From NCBI RefSeq assembly GCF_019219095.1, contig NZ_JAHUWH010000001.1, forward strand, positions 248,001 through 312,000: DNA of 64,000 nt. The letters run 5' to 3'. Of this stretch, positions 18,868 to 29,763 are shown in pieces. Position numbers and translations under genes: made by a program. This DNA comes from Acidovorax sp. sic0104. GTDB taxonomy: Bacteria > Pseudomonadota > Gammaproteobacteria > Burkholderiales > Burkholderiaceae_C. Below the pieces are notes generated by a model. It had not been told where the DNA came from, made no database searches, and saw nothing but the letters and a program-made list of their open reading frames with translations. Position 1 is the stretch's first letter. Every line of letters starts with the position of its first letter.

Positions 18868-19860
18868 TTATTGCGCCACGAAGCCGCTGGTCTTGATGAT
18901 GCGCGTCCACGCCTCTGTATAGGCCTTCTCGCGCGCACCCAGCTGCTGCGGCGTCATGTGGCCCACAGTGAGGCCCATGGCGGTGAGATGGTCGCGCACG
19001 TCGGGCATGGCGACGACCTTGGCCAGAGCGGCCGAGAAGTCGTTGACGAACTTGGTTGGCGTGCCCGTGGGCGCATAGATGCCGTAGTACGGCAGGTCTT
19101 CAAAGCCCTTGAGGCCCATCTCGTCGAAGGTGGGCACATCGGGCATGGCTGCCTGCCGCCTGGTGCCCAGCACACCGACCACGCGCACCTTGCCGGCCTT
19201 GTGGTTCTCGATGAAGTCCTGCACGGACGCCACCCCTGCACCGATCTGGTTGCCCAGCATGTCGGCCATCATGGGCGCGCTGCCTCGGTAGGGTGCCGAG
19301 ACCAGGTCCAGCTGGTACTTCTGGCCCAGCAGCTTGACCAGGAATTCGGGCGTGGATGCAGGCGCCGGGATGCCCACAGCACCCTTGCCGCCGCCGGTGG
19401 CCTTCACCCAGGCCACGTATTCCGTGAACGACTTGGCGGGCGTGCCGCCGGACACCGCGAACGCGTTCACGAAGGTGGCAAAGCCGCCCACGGGGACGAA
19501 GTCGCGCGCAGGATCGAAGCCCGGGTTCTTCACCACCTGCGGCAGGATGGAGATGGTGTGGTCGTGCGTGAGGAACAGTGTGGTGCCGTCCGGCGCCGCA
19601 GACTTGAGCGCCTGCGCGGCGATCTGGCCGCCGGCTCCGGGGCGGTTTTCCACCACCACGGGCTGGCCCAGCTCGTCCTTGAGCTTCTCGGCCAGCGTGC
19701 GTGCGATGGCGTCCGTGCCGCCACCGGGCGGAAAGCCCACCAGCAGGCGGATCGGCTTGGGTGTCTGGGCACAGGCCAGCCCCATGGTCAGGGCCACGCC
19801 GGCCAGCGCGCCGGTGCGCAAAAGGCGGGACAGCAGGCTGCGGCGGGAAGTCGTCGTCAT
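18868..19860 (-). CDS. Bug-family tripartite tricarboxylate transporter receptor
   Basis: A 330-residue periplasmic binding protein. The signal peptide starts with a twin-Arg-like SRRSLLSRLL and ends near LACAQ. The mature part begins KPIRLLVGFPPGGGTDAIAR, the ligand loop of Bug (TctC) proteins, followed by VVVENRPGAGG. Family members bind carboxylates and feed TctAB-type permeases. No TctA or TctB gene is nearby, as is common for the many orphan Bug proteins in Burkholderiales. GGAG about 8 bases upstream supports the ATG at 19860. It sits between argH and a GGDEF gene on the same strand. The ligand is unknown. Confidence 0.88.
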   Translation of the reverse strand: MTTTSRRSLLSRLLRTGALAGVALTMGLACAQTPKPIRLLVGFPPGGGTDAIARTLAEKLKDELGQPVVVENRPGAGGQIAAQALKSAAPDGTTLFLTHDHTISILPQVVKNPGFDPARDFVPVGGFATFVNAFAVSGGTPAKSFTEYVAWVKATGGGKGAVGIPAPASTPEFLVKLLGQKYQLDLVSAPYRGSAPMMADMLGNQIGAGVASVQDFIENHKAGKVRVVGVLGTRRQAAMPDVPTFDEMGLKGFEDLPYYGIYAPTGTPTKFVNDFSAALAKVVAMPDVRDHLTAMGLTVGHMTPQQLGAREKAYTEAWTRIIKTSGFVAQ

Positions 19861-19909
19861 GGCAGAACTCCAGGGTCGAAGGTGTTGGGGTATCACTGAG
19901 CCGCAAAAA

Positions 19910-21382
<1,473 letters not shown>

Positions 21383-21433
21383 AGGAGGGCAATAATCCGG
21401 AAGTTCAGACACCCGGACTGCCCGGATGCCGCA

Positions 21434-22702
21434 ATGCAAAACACGCAAATTTTATCGACCCCGCCTTCCCCACCGGATTCGGACGTTCAGGACGGTGCCG
21501 GGCGGGGCCTGCGCCCCGGGCCCGCGACGGCCCGCGGCAGCCTGGCGCCGCCGCGGCGAGCGCTGGTGTTCGATGCCTGCCATGTGGGCGTGGTGCTGCG
21601 TGCGGTGCTGTTCGTGGAGCTGGTGGTGGGCGTGGGCGCCATGTATGGCGCGCGCACGCCGGCGGAGTGGCTCGCCACGCTGGCGCTGCTGACGGGTGGC
21701 GCGCTGCCCGCCACGCTGGTGTGGCTGATCACCGCCTGCAGCCTCAAAACCCTGCTGCAGCGGCTGTCCACCGCGCAGCAGTACGTGGCCGGCGTGGTGC
21801 TGGGCGCGCTGGCGGGCGCCTACGCCTGCGGCATGCTGGCATTGGTGTCGCAAACCACGGCGCCCCCCTGGGCGGCGAGCGCCGCCACCGGGGCGCTGCT
21901 GGCCGCCATCCTGGTGGCGGCGCTGGTGCTGCGCGCGCGCGGACGCACCCCCGCCGCCACCACGGCGCGGTTGACCGAGCTGCAGTCGCGCATCCGCCCC
22001 CACTTTCTATTCAATACCCTCAACAGCGCCATCGCTCTGGTGCGCGAAGAGCCCGCCAAGGCCGAGTCCCTGCTGGAAGACCTGTCCGACCTGTTTCGCC
22101 ATGCGCTCGTCGAGCAGGGTGAGTCCGTCACGCTGGCCGAGGAAATCACCCTGGCGCGGCGCTATCTGGCGATCGAGGAAGTGCGCTTTGGCACGCGGCT
22201 GCAGGTGCAATGGAACCTGGACCCGCGCACCGATGGTGCGCGACTGCCCCCGCTGCTGCTGCAGCCGCTGGTGGAGAACGCCGTCAAGCACGGCGTGGAG
22301 CCCAGCGCGCGCGGCGGTCGGCTGCGCGTGCTGACCGAACTGCGCGGCAGCCGCGTGGTGGTGCGCATCACCAACACCCTTCCGCCCAAGGAAGGCCGCA
22401 GCGGTAAAGGCGATGAGCCCAGCACCAAAGGGCACGGCATCGCCTTGGCCAACGTGCGCGCCCGGCTGGCCCTGCTGCACGATGTGCAGGGTGAGTTCAC
22501 CGCGGGGGTTCAGGACGGCCTGTACCAGGTGCGCATCACCCTGCCCGCCCCCGAAGAAGAGCACCGCGACCCGCGCCCCGACAACCGGGGCCGCAACCGT
22601 GACCGGAGCCGCCCCCGCAGCACGGATCGGGGCACGCCACCAACGCCACGGCGCCGTGCCGTGCCCGCCGCTGCCCCCTTGCCCACCGACGACCGCCCAT
22701 GA
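21434..22702 (+). CDS. LytS/AlgZ-type sensor histidine kinase
   Basis: A 422-residue membrane kinase. Four hydrophobic segments occupy about residues 45-170, followed by the His_kinase domain with the phospho-acceptor His190 in [14 protein letters not shown]. The ATP-binding lid shows [13 protein letters not shown] (N box) and [13 protein letters not shown] (G box). The last 45 residues are an unusual Arg/Pro/Asp-rich tail with no family counterpart that I recognise. The ATG at 21434 is chosen because reading further upstream runs antisense through argH. The stop overlaps the next gene by 4 bases (ATGA), so it pairs with that LytTR regulator. The signal it senses is unknown. Confidence 0.88.
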   Translation: MQNTQILSTPPSPPDSDVQDGAGRGLRPGPATARGSLAPPRRALVFDACHVGVVLRAVLFVELVVGVGAMYGARTPAEWLATLALLTGGALPATLVWLITACSLKTLLQRLSTAQQYVAGVVLGALAGAYACGMLALVSQTTAPPWAASAATGALLAAILVAALVLRARGRTPAATTARLTELQSRIRPHFLFNTLNSAIALVREEPAKAESLLEDLSDLFRHALVEQGESVTLAEEITLARRYLAIEEVRFGTRLQVQWNLDPRTDGARLPPLLLQPLVENAVKHGVEPSARGGRLRVLTELRGSRVVVRITNTLPPKEGRSGKGDEPSTKGHGIALANVRARLALLHDVQGEFTAGVQDGLYQVRITLPAPEEEHRDPRPDNRGRNRDRSRPRSTDRGTPPTPRRRAVPAAAPLPTDDRP

Positions 22703-23460
22703 ACATCCTCATCGTTGACGACGAAACCCTGGCCCGCAGCCGACTGCGCACCTTGCTGTCCGACTGCGCGGAAGGCATGCCTACCCCGCGCATGACCGTG
22801 GCCGAGGCCGCCAATGCCGGCGAGGCCATGGCCCAGCTGGGCCCCACGGGCGGCCGCGCCTTCGACGTGGTGCTGCTGGACATCCACATGCCCGGGCAGG
22901 ACGGGCTCTCGCTGGCCCACGCCCTGCATACCCTGCCCCACCCGCCCGCCGTGGTGTTCGTGACCGCCCACATGGACCACGCGGTGAGCGCTTTCGAGCT
23001 GGATGCCGTGGACTACCTCACCAAGCCCGTGCGCCGAGAGCGCCTTCAGCAGGCCCTGGCCAAGGTGCAGCGCAGCGCGCGCGCGGGCGGGTCAGCCGGC
23101 CCGGCCGCCGGAGCGCCCGAAGGCGAGACGCTGCTGATCCAGGACCGCGGCCGCACCGAGCGCCTGCCGCTGGCCGAGGTGCTGTACTTCAAGGCAGAGC
23201 AGAAGTACGTGACGGTGCGCACCGCCACGCGCAGCTACATCATGGACGGCGCCTTGAGCGAGCTGGAAACCAAGTTCGCCCCGCGCTTCCTGCGCATCCA
23301 CCGCAACGCCCTGGTAGCCCGCCGCGCCGTGCGCGCGCTGGAGAAGCACTACGACCCCGAAGAGGGCGAAGGCTGGGCCGTGCGCCTGCAGGGCTCGACC
23401 GAACTGCTGGCGGTGTCGCGGCGGCAGGTGGCCGCCGTGCGGGAAGAGTTGGCGAGGTGA
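22699..23460 (+). CDS. LytTR-family response regulator (AlgR-like)
   Basis: A 253-residue two-domain regulator. The receiver domain (residues 1-120) has the acidic pair in VDDE, phospho-acceptor Asp61 in VVLLDIHMPG, Thr in FVTAH and Lys in LTKPV. The DNA-binding LytTR domain (about 145-250) has VLYFKAEQKYVTVRT, FLRIHRNALVARRAV and a final VSRRQV. It is translated with the kinase through a 4-base overlap. Members bind short direct repeats and activate transcription. In Pseudomonas the homolog AlgR is followed by hemC; here no hemC follows, only a repeat-rich gap. Confidence 0.92.
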   Translation: MNILIVDDETLARSRLRTLLSDCAEGMPTPRMTVAEAANAGEAMAQLGPTGGRAFDVVLLDIHMPGQDGLSLAHALHTLPHPPAVVFVTAHMDHAVSAFELDAVDYLTKPVRRERLQQALAKVQRSARAGGSAGPAAGAPEGETLLIQDRGRTERLPLAEVLYFKAEQKYVTVRTATRSYIMDGALSELETKFAPRFLRIHRNALVARRAVRALEKHYDPEEGEGWAVRLQGSTELLAVSRRQVAAVREELAR

Positions 23461-23554
23461 GAAGCCCCCCTGAGTCGCTGCGCGACTTCTCCCAAGGGGG
23501 ACGCCACCGGTGGACTGGCAAAGCCAGATCCACGGTGCCACTGGCATGGGAGCG
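23461..23554. repeat. Dispersed long repeat, family 2, copy A
   Basis: About 94 bases beginning at GAAGCCCCCC, with GCTGCGCGACTT, ACGCCACCGGTGGACTGGCA, AAGCCAGATCCACGG and TGGGAGCG. A second copy at 34768 shares nearly every block. It starts right at the stop of the LytTR gene, so it may affect its transcript end. Confidence 0.75.
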
Positions 23555-23680
23555 CACCAGTATCGTGCAACGGGTCACTGGCGGCACTGCCACGGAGCTT
23601 TGTGCCGCCCCCCCCGATGGACGCCTACCGCGGCTTGACAGACGTGTTCCGCAGGTGTGTAGAAGCCAAATTTTAGATAA

Positions 23681-23735
23681 ATTGGCCTCTACCGCCTGTC
23701 TGCATTGCGCCAGAAGCTATAAATACCATAGCAAA
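23681..23735. repeat. Dispersed repeat, family 1 (intergenic copy)
   Basis: ATTGGCCTCTACCGCCTGTC, then GCGCCAGAAGCTATAAATAC and CATAGCAA. It is one of the fullest copies. With the family 2 copy it accounts for much of the 320-base gap 23461-23780, in which I see no gene. Confidence 0.7.
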
Positions 23736-23780
23736 TCGACAAAGGTGGACATGCAGCCGGCTGCGCGGCCCGCGTCCGCC

Positions 23781-24632
23781 TCAGTGCGCGTGCGCCGCGC
23801 CGCTCACGAGCGTGACGATGACCATGCCCGCGATCAGCCAGGCGATCTGCGCGACGGTTTCGCGCGCGGTCAGGCGCTTTTGCAGTTGAGGGATCAGGTC
23901 GGCCAGCGCCACGTACACGAAGCTGCTGGAGGCCACGGCCAGGAAGTACGGCAGCAGGTCCTGCAACTGCCCCACCAGAAAGTAGCCGACCACGCCGCCC
24001 AGCGCCGTCACCGCGCCTGCCAGGGACACCTTGACCAGCGCCATGCGCCGGTTGGGGCTGGTCTGGCGCAGCACCACGAGGTCGCCCATGTGGTGTGGAA
24101 CCTCGTGCGCCAGCACCGACACGGCGGCGATCACGCCCAGGCGGATGTCGGCCAGGAAGGCTGACGCGATGAGGATGCCGTCGCCAAAGCAATGCACGCT
24201 GTCGCCCGTCAGCACAGCCCAACCGCCCGAGCGCGGGCCATGGTGGTGGTGATGGTGGTCGTAGTGCGCGTGGTCATGCCCGTGCGCAGCTTCGACGCCG
24301 CCATGCTGGTGCTCCGGCACGGCGGCGTGGGCGCCGTGGCTGTGCTCGTGCCCGTGGTGCCAGAGCTCGGCCTTGTCGAGCAGAAAGAAAAACACCACGC
24401 CCACCAGCAAGGTGGCAAACAGGTCGTGCGCGCCGGCCTGGCTCTCGAAGGCCTCGGGCAGCAGATGCATGAAGGCCGTGGCCAGCAGCGCGCCGGCCGC
24501 CAGGCTCAGCAGGTGCTGGGGCCCCACGCTGTCCGAGCGTCCGCCCAGGCCCAGCCGCATCAACAACGCGGCCAGCCAAACGCTGCCAATGCCTGCGGCC
24601 AATGTGGCCAGGATGATTGCTACCAAAGTCAT
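23781..24632 (-). CDS. ZIP-family divalent metal transporter
   Basis: A 283-residue inner-membrane protein with about eight hydrophobic segments. The metal path is shown by HCFGDGILIASAF (matching HNxxDG of ZIP helix IV, with Asn replaced by Cys) and AHEVPHHMGD of helix V. The loop between helices III and IV, about residues 92-132, is extremely His-rich and ends in a run of six His, as in zinc-sensing ZIP loops. It should import zinc or a similar ion. The ATG at 24632 and the first six codons lie inside a dispersed repeat, and no other plausible start exists before the first helix. The gene seems to be monocistronic. Confidence 0.88.
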   Translation of the reverse strand: MTLVAIILATLAAGIGSVWLAALLMRLGLGGRSDSVGPQHLLSLAAGALLATAFMHLLPEAFESQAGAHDLFATLLVGVVFFFLLDKAELWHHGHEHSHGAHAAVPEHQHGGVEAAHGHDHAHYDHHHHHHGPRSGGWAVLTGDSVHCFGDGILIASAFLADIRLGVIAAVSVLAHEVPHHMGDLVVLRQTSPNRRMALVKVSLAGAVTALGGVVGYFLVGQLQDLLPYFLAVASSSFVYVALADLIPQLQKRLTARETVAQIAWLIAGMVIVTLVSGAAHAH

Positions 24633-24670
24633 AGCTTCTTGTGCTTTATGGATCAGCGCCAGCGCATATT
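24616..24670. repeat. Dispersed repeat, family 1 (overlaps the ZIP gene start)
   Basis: ATTGCTACC, CATAGCTTCTTGTGCTTTAT and CAGCGCCAGCGCATATTT follow the family order. The first 17 bases (24616-24632) are also the start codon and first codons of the ZIP gene on the minus strand. Confidence 0.65.
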
Positions 24671-24703
24671 TTCGTTCAAATGTCCGTGCCCGGCCGCGGG
24701 GTC

Positions 24704-24728
24704 AAAAAAAGCCGCCCCTCGGGGCGGC
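24704..24728 (-). terminator. Rho-independent terminator of the dienelactone hydrolase gene
   Basis: Read on the minus strand, GCCGCCCC pairs with GGGGCGGC (24711-24718 and 24721-24728), followed by seven T residues (24704-24710). It lies 85 bases after the hydrolase stop, in the right direction. Confidence 0.85.
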
Positions 24729-24813
24729 TTCGGCTGCGGCAGGTGGGCCCAAGAGCCTGCGCCGCAGAAGAGTCGTCGGTTTCGACGCCTTCTGCCGCGC
24801 GGGCTCCGCGCGG

Positions 24814-25710
24814 TCACACCACGCCGTTCTTGCTGAACCAGGCCAGCGCCCGCTTCCAGCCGTCCTCGGCCGCTTCCTTGCGGTAGCTGGGGCGGTAGTC
24901 GGCATGGAAGGCGTGGGGTGCGTCAGGGTACACCACGAACTCCGAGGCCTTGGCCTGCGGTGAACCACCGGCCAGGGCAGCTTTCATCTTATCAACCGTG
25001 TCAAGGGGGATGCCGGTGTCTTTTTCACCATACAGACCGAGCACCGGCGCCTTGAGGATGGGGGCGATGTCCACCGGGTGCTTGGGCGTGAGTTCGCTCG
25101 CCTGGCCCACCAGCCGGCCATACCAGGCCACGCCGGCCTTCACGGGGCCGTGCGCTGCGTACAGCCAGGTGATGCGGCCACCCCAGCAAAAGCCGGTGAT
25201 GCCCACGCGCGCGCCGTCTCCGCCATTGGCCGTGGCCCATGCCACGGCGCCGTCCAGGTCGGCCATCACCTGGGCATCGGGCACCTTGGAGACGACTTCG
25301 GCCATCAGCTTGGCGATGTCGGTGTATTGCGATGGGTCGCCCTGGCGCGCATAGAGCTGCGGCGCAATGGCCAGGTAGCCCGCCTTGGCGAAGCGGCGGC
25401 AGGTGTCGGCGATGTACTCGTGCACGCCGAAGATCTCCTGGATGACCAGGATCACGGGCAGGCCCGTCTTGCCCGCAGGTGCCGCGCGGTAGGCCGGCAC
25501 CTTGAAGCCATTGACCGTGAAGCTCACCTCGCCGGCCGTGAGGCCGTCGCCAGGCGTGGCGATGGCCGTCTGAGCCATGATGGGCGCGGCAGCCGCCGCG
25601 TAGCCCAGGCCCAGCGCGGCCTGCAGCGCGGTGCGGCGTGTGGCGCCGGCTTCGGTGGTGCGGCCGGGCAGCAGGGCGTGGGCGTCGGAATGGAGGTCTT
25701 CAGTGAGCAT
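24814..25710 (-). CDS. Dienelactone hydrolase family protein, exported
   Basis: A 298-residue alpha/beta hydrolase. The N-terminus has a twin-Arg-like motif and signal ([20 protein letters not shown]), then the DLH domain starting [15 protein letters not shown]. The triad is seen as Cys in GFCWGGR, Asp in GEKDTGIP and His in DAPHAFHAD. Classical dienelactone hydrolases open dienelactones in chloroaromatic breakdown, but many exported members have unknown substrates. The ATG at 25710 has GGAG about 9 bases upstream. No aromatic pathway genes are near, so a role in that pathway cannot be supported. Confidence 0.87.
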   Translation of the reverse strand: MLTEDLHSDAHALLPGRTTEAGATRRTALQAALGLGYAAAAAPIMAQTAIATPGDGLTAGEVSFTVNGFKVPAYRAAPAGKTGLPVILVIQEIFGVHEYIADTCRRFAKAGYLAIAPQLYARQGDPSQYTDIAKLMAEVVSKVPDAQVMADLDGAVAWATANGGDGARVGITGFCWGGRITWLYAAHGPVKAGVAWYGRLVGQASELTPKHPVDIAPILKAPVLGLYGEKDTGIPLDTVDKMKAALAGGSPQAKASEFVVYPDAPHAFHADYRPSYRKEAAEDGWKRALAWFSKNGVV

Positions 25711-25990
25711 CGGTTTCTCCGGGAGTGAAGGATGGGCGGACAAAAGGAACCTGTTCTCGGATCGTGAACACGTTACCGTGAGCGGCCCTGCAGTCTAGGG
25801 GCTTTATGCAACGGCTGCAGCGCACGCTCGCCTCTGGGGGAATTAATGGATGACAGGCTCCGCACTTTCTGCGAACCTGTCCAGCGTTTGAGCGATCCCG
25901 CCGCGCCATCGCACCATCCCGGTGCCCCACTGCAAGCGGCCCCATCGTCCAGCGACCTCTCCCTCGACCGCCAACTGGGAACCGCCGACC

Positions 25991-28021
25991 ATGACCGCTG
26001 CCCCACCGCGCGAAGAACCTGTGGCACCGCTGGTGGCCGTGGCGTGCGGCGTGTGCATTCTGGCGGGGTTGGGCTTGCTGGCATGGGCGCTGGCCAGCCA
26101 CGCACTGCAGGCGCCCGTTCGAGGGGCGCTGCTGGGGGCGGGCCTCCTGCTGCTGGCGGCGTCCGCCCAGAACTGGCGCCTGGCGCGACGGGCCGCCCAA
26201 CTGCAGGCCCGTGCCGAAGCGGCGCAGCAGGGGGTGCAGCAGGCCAGCCGGCAGTTGCTGGCCACGCTGGATATCCTGCCCGACGGCCTGGCCATCTACG
26301 ATGCGGACGACCGCCTGGTGCTGTGCAACACACGCTACCGCGAGGTGGCACCGGGCACCGAGATGCCTCTGGCCTACGGCACCCGCTTCGAAGATGTTCT
26401 GCGCCGCGCAGCCAGCTCGGGCCAGATCATGGACGCGCAGCCGGACATGGCGGCGTGGCTGGCCGGCCGCATGGCGCGCCATCGCGCACCCACCGGGCCC
26501 GAGGTGCAGGAGGTGCGCGGCGACCGGTGGATGCGGATGACCGAACGCCCCCTGGACGGCGGCGGCGTGGTCGTACTGCGCAGCGACATCACCGACGTCG
26601 TGCACAAGGAGCGCGCGCTCAAGCAGGCCCTGCAGGACGCTGAGCGCGCCGAGCGCAGCCTGCGCGAAGCCGTCGACGCCATGCCGGCGGGCCTGGAGAT
26701 CTACGACGAGAACGACCGGCTAGTTCTGTGCAACGAGCACATGGCCCGCATGCGCCCGCAGGTGCCGGTACGGCAGATGCTGGGACGCACCTACGAAGAC
26801 CTGCTGCGAGAAGGCCTGCGGCACGGCATTCCCGAAGAAGCCTCGGGACAGGAGGAACTGTGGCTCGCGCACGAGCTGGCCATTCGAGGTCACCGCCCCG
26901 GCCCCGAGGTGCGCCACTACCCCGGCGGCACCTGGATGCACATGCACGAAAGCCGCACGCCCTCAGGCATGACGGTGTGCGTGCGGCTGGACATCACCGA
27001 CCTCATCGAGCAGCGCCAGGTGGCAGAGGCCGCCCGCCAGGAGAGCCTGCGCAGCCGGCAACTGCTGGAGCGCGCCGTCGAAGCCCTGCCGGTGAGCATC
27101 GAGATCTTCGATGAGCAGGACCGGCTGGTGCTGTACAACCAGCAGCTCTCTCGCATGTACCCGCACATGGACTACGCGCAGCACCTGGGCAGCCACTTTG
27201 CCGACATCCTGCGGCATTCGGTGGACAGGGGGCTGATCCCGTCGGCCCAAGGCCGCGAGGAGGCCTGGATCGCCGAGCGCCTGTCCGAGCACGGCTGCAG
27301 CACCTCCACGCTGGTGCAGCGGCTGGCCGACGGCCGCTGGATCAACATCTACGAAACCCGCACCCCCGAGAACTACGTGGTGGCCGTGCGCCTGGACATC
27401 ACCGACCTGATCGAGCAACGCCAGGCACTGGAGTCCGCCAACGAAAAGCTCGCCCTGCTGTCCACCACCGACGGCGTCACGGGCATCGGCAACCGGCGCC
27501 GCTTCGACGAACGGCTGGCCACCGAATGGCTTCGGTGCGGCCGGCACCAGTCGCCGTTGGCGGTCGTGATGATCGACATCGACCACTTCAAGCGCTACAA
27601 CGACCATTACGGCCACCTTGCGGGCGACGAATGCCTGCGGCGCGTGGCCCAGCTGCTGCAGGCCACCATCCGGCGCGCCGACGAGGTGGCCGCGCGCTAC
27701 GGTGGCGAAGAGTTCGTGCTGCTGCTGCCCGACACCCTGCTGCCCGATGCCGTCACCGTGGCCCAGCGCTGCATGGACAGCCTGCGCGCCTGCGCCCTGC
27801 CCCACCCCCGCTCTCCGACGGCGGCCATGCTCACGCTGAGCATCGGCATTGCCAGCCTGGTGCCCCATCCAGATGCGAGGCCGGACACCCTGGTGCAAGC
27901 CGCAGACGCCGCGCTGTACCGCGCCAAGCGGGGCGGGCGCAACCGGCTGGAAACATTTGCAGCACCGCCACTGGCGGCCCCAGCCCCTCTCACTGCGGCG
28001 AACAGTCCGACGGGAACTTGA
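25991..28021 (+). CDS. Diguanylate cyclase with three tandem PAS domains
   Basis: A 676-residue protein. Two hydrophobic segments (about 13-36 and 44-58) anchor it. Three similar PAS_7-type domains follow at about 92-210, 230-345 and 365-485. Each begins with a line like LPDGLAIYDADDRLVLCN and ends in a DITD motif, the last two as RLDITDLIEQRQ. The GGDEF domain carries GGEEF at 571-575 and should be active. PAS domains follow the membrane anchor directly, so sensing is cytoplasmic. The ATG at 25991 is chosen because the preceding in-frame codons lack any domain. No partner gene is obvious; the following gene is convergent. Confidence 0.88.
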   Translation: MTAAPPREEPVAPLVAVACGVCILAGLGLLAWALASHALQAPVRGALLGAGLLLLAASAQNWRLARRAAQLQARAEAAQQGVQQASRQLLATLDILPDGLAIYDADDRLVLCNTRYREVAPGTEMPLAYGTRFEDVLRRAASSGQIMDAQPDMAAWLAGRMARHRAPTGPEVQEVRGDRWMRMTERPLDGGGVVVLRSDITDVVHKERALKQALQDAERAERSLREAVDAMPAGLEIYDENDRLVLCNEHMARMRPQVPVRQMLGRTYEDLLREGLRHGIPEEASGQEELWLAHELAIRGHRPGPEVRHYPGGTWMHMHESRTPSGMTVCVRLDITDLIEQRQVAEAARQESLRSRQLLERAVEALPVSIEIFDEQDRLVLYNQQLSRMYPHMDYAQHLGSHFADILRHSVDRGLIPSAQGREEAWIAERLSEHGCSTSTLVQRLADGRWINIYETRTPENYVVAVRLDITDLIEQRQALESANEKLALLSTTDGVTGIGNRRRFDERLATEWLRCGRHQSPLAVVMIDIDHFKRYNDHYGHLAGDECLRRVAQLLQATIRRADEVAARYGGEEFVLLLPDTLLPDAVTVAQRCMDSLRACALPHPRSPTAAMLTLSIGIASLVPHPDARPDTLVQAADAALYRAKRGGRNRLETFAAPPLAAPAPLTAANSPTGT

Positions 28022-28042
28022 GCGGATCGGCCCGCAGACGGC

Positions 28043-28870
28043 TCATGCGCTGTGGTCTGCAGGCTGCGCCATAGGCACGGGCACTGCCACTCCCTGGTAC
28101 GCATGCCGCGCCAGCGCGCTGGCCAGCACCAGCGATGGGTTGACCAACGCCACGGTATCCAGGCGCGGGCTTTGGCTCAGTGCCAGCGGAATCTCGGTGC
28201 AACCCATGATGAGTGTGGACACGCCGTGGCGCCGCTGCAGCGCACGCGACACGGACTCGAAACGGTCGCGCGCCAGGGCATAGTTGCCCGCCTTGACGCC
28301 GTCGTAGATGCCCTGCATCAGCGCGTCCTGCTCACCGGGCGCGGGCACGTGGCACTCGATGCCGCAGCGCGCCAGCTCGCGCTGGTACAGGCCCGCGTCG
28401 TAGGCGCCCCGTGTAGCCAGAAGGCCCACACCCTGCACCTGGCGGGCGGCCAGGCTTGCCACCACCTCCTGCACGCCGTGCAGCACCACCATCTGCGGAA
28501 AGCGCTGCTGCAGCAGGCCGTGCCAGGCGTGCGCCGTGTTGCAGGCAATGGCCACCACGCGGGCACCCAGCGCGGCCAGGCGGCCGGTGGCCTGCAGCAA
28601 GGGCTCGGCTGGCTGGTGCCCGCCCTCGCGCAAATCGTTCAGTGCTGCCGTGCGGTCCGGAATGGGCACCTGCGCGAGCCAGTGCTCCGGGTAGGCCTGG
28701 TCATGGACCGGGATGCCCAGGGCCTCCATGCGATCGGTGCAGGCCTGCACGAACAGGCGCACAAAATCGGCCCCTGCGGCGGGGCCCATGCCCCCCAGGA
28801 TCCCCACCACCTGTGGCAGGGGGTTGCGGCTTGCGGACAGTGGCATGCGCGTGCTCCCCGGACCGTTCAT
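28043..28870 (-). CDS. Aspartate/glutamate racemase family protein
   Basis: A 275-residue cofactor-free racemase. The two catalytic cysteines are seen in IACNTAH and MGCTEIP, and the opening VGILGGMGPAAG is the family's substrate loop. Such enzymes interconvert L- and D-aspartate or glutamate, or a wider set of amino acids, in the cytoplasm. The ATG at 28870 overlaps by one base the TGA of the amino-acid-binding protein gene upstream (TGATG), so the two are translationally coupled. With that gene and the divergent DadA-like oxidase it suggests use of D-amino acids. Confidence 0.87.
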   Translation of the reverse strand: MNGPGSTRMPLSASRNPLPQVVGILGGMGPAAGADFVRLFVQACTDRMEALGIPVHDQAYPEHWLAQVPIPDRTAALNDLREGGHQPAEPLLQATGRLAALGARVVAIACNTAHAWHGLLQQRFPQMVVLHGVQEVVASLAARQVQGVGLLATRGAYDAGLYQRELARCGIECHVPAPGEQDALMQGIYDGVKAGNYALARDRFESVSRALQRRHGVSTLIMGCTEIPLALSQSPRLDTVALVNPSLVLASALARHAYQGVAVPVPMAQPADHSA

Positions 28871-29763
28871 CAGATGGCGGGCTTGTCGCTCTGCGCAGCC
28901 AGGTTGTCGCGCAGCTCCTTGCTCATCGGCAGGCCCAGGTTCTGGTTGCGCGGTGGCACGGGCGAGTTGAACCACTTGGTGTAGAGCTTGTCGAAATCGC
29001 CCGACTTCATCATCCCGCCGATCACGCCGTTGACCAGCGCCTGGAACTGCGGGTCGTCCTTTCGCAGCATGCAGGCATACGGCTCGACCTGCAGCGAGTC
29101 CCCCACCACCGTCCAGTCGGCGGGGTTGCGCACATTGCCCATCAGGCCGAACAACAGGATGTCATCCATGGCGAAAGCCTCGGCGCGGCCGCTGTCCACC
29201 AGCAGCACGGCGTCGTCGTGGTCCTTGCCCAGCACGATGTCCATGTCCAGATTGTTGTCGCGGCTGTACTTGCGGATCACCTGCGCGTTGGTGGTGCCTG
29301 AGGTGCTGGCCACCTTCTTCCTGGCCAGGTCGGCATAGTTCTTCACGCCTGACGACTTCTTGGCAAGCAGGCGCGTGCCGGTATAGAAGTAGTTGATGGC
29401 GAACTGCACGTCCTTGCCGCGCACGCTGTTGTTGGTGGTGGAGCCGCACTCCAGGTCGATGGTGCCGTTTTGCAGCAGCGGTATGCGGTTCTGCGAAGTG
29501 ACGGCCTGCAGCTCCACCTTGAGCGCAGGGTTGTTCACCCGCTTCTTGACCGCATCGACCACCGCGTTGGTGATGTCCACCGCAAAGCCCACGGGCGCCC
29601 CGGGGCCCGCCAGGTAGCTGAAGGGCACCGAAGACTCGCGGTAGGCAACGGTGATCTTGCCCGAATCGGCAACCTTCTTGAGGGTATCGGCCTCAGCCAC
29701 TGTGCTGGCCAGCAGGCCGGTGGCAGCGACGATAGCGGCGAAGGTGGTGGCAGAGAGCTTCAT
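28870..29763 (-). CDS. Glutamate/aspartate-type ABC transporter substrate-binding protein
   Basis: A 297-residue periplasmic binding protein of family 3. The signal peptide is MKLSATTFAAIVAATGLLAS with cleavage near VAEA-DT. The mature part has ITVAYRESSVPFSYL and the ligand loop GTIDLECGSTTNN, which is like GltI, the glutamate/aspartate binding protein. The start at 29763 is placed at the signal peptide; the long in-frame extension upstream has no coding character. No ABC permease or ATPase gene adjoins it. It probably serves a transporter encoded elsewhere, and its coupling to a racemase suggests that the ligand is an acidic amino acid. Confidence 0.88.
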   Translation of the reverse strand: MKLSATTFAAIVAATGLLASTVAEADTLKKVADSGKITVAYRESSVPFSYLAGPGAPVGFAVDITNAVVDAVKKRVNNPALKVELQAVTSQNRIPLLQNGTIDLECGSTTNNSVRGKDVQFAINYFYTGTRLLAKKSSGVKNYADLARKKVASTSGTTNAQVIRKYSRDNNLDMDIVLGKDHDDAVLLVDSGRAEAFAMDDILLFGLMGNVRNPADWTVVGDSLQVEPYACMLRKDDPQFQALVNGVIGGMMKSGDFDKLYTKWFNSPVPPRNQNLGLPMSKELRDNLAAQSDKPAI

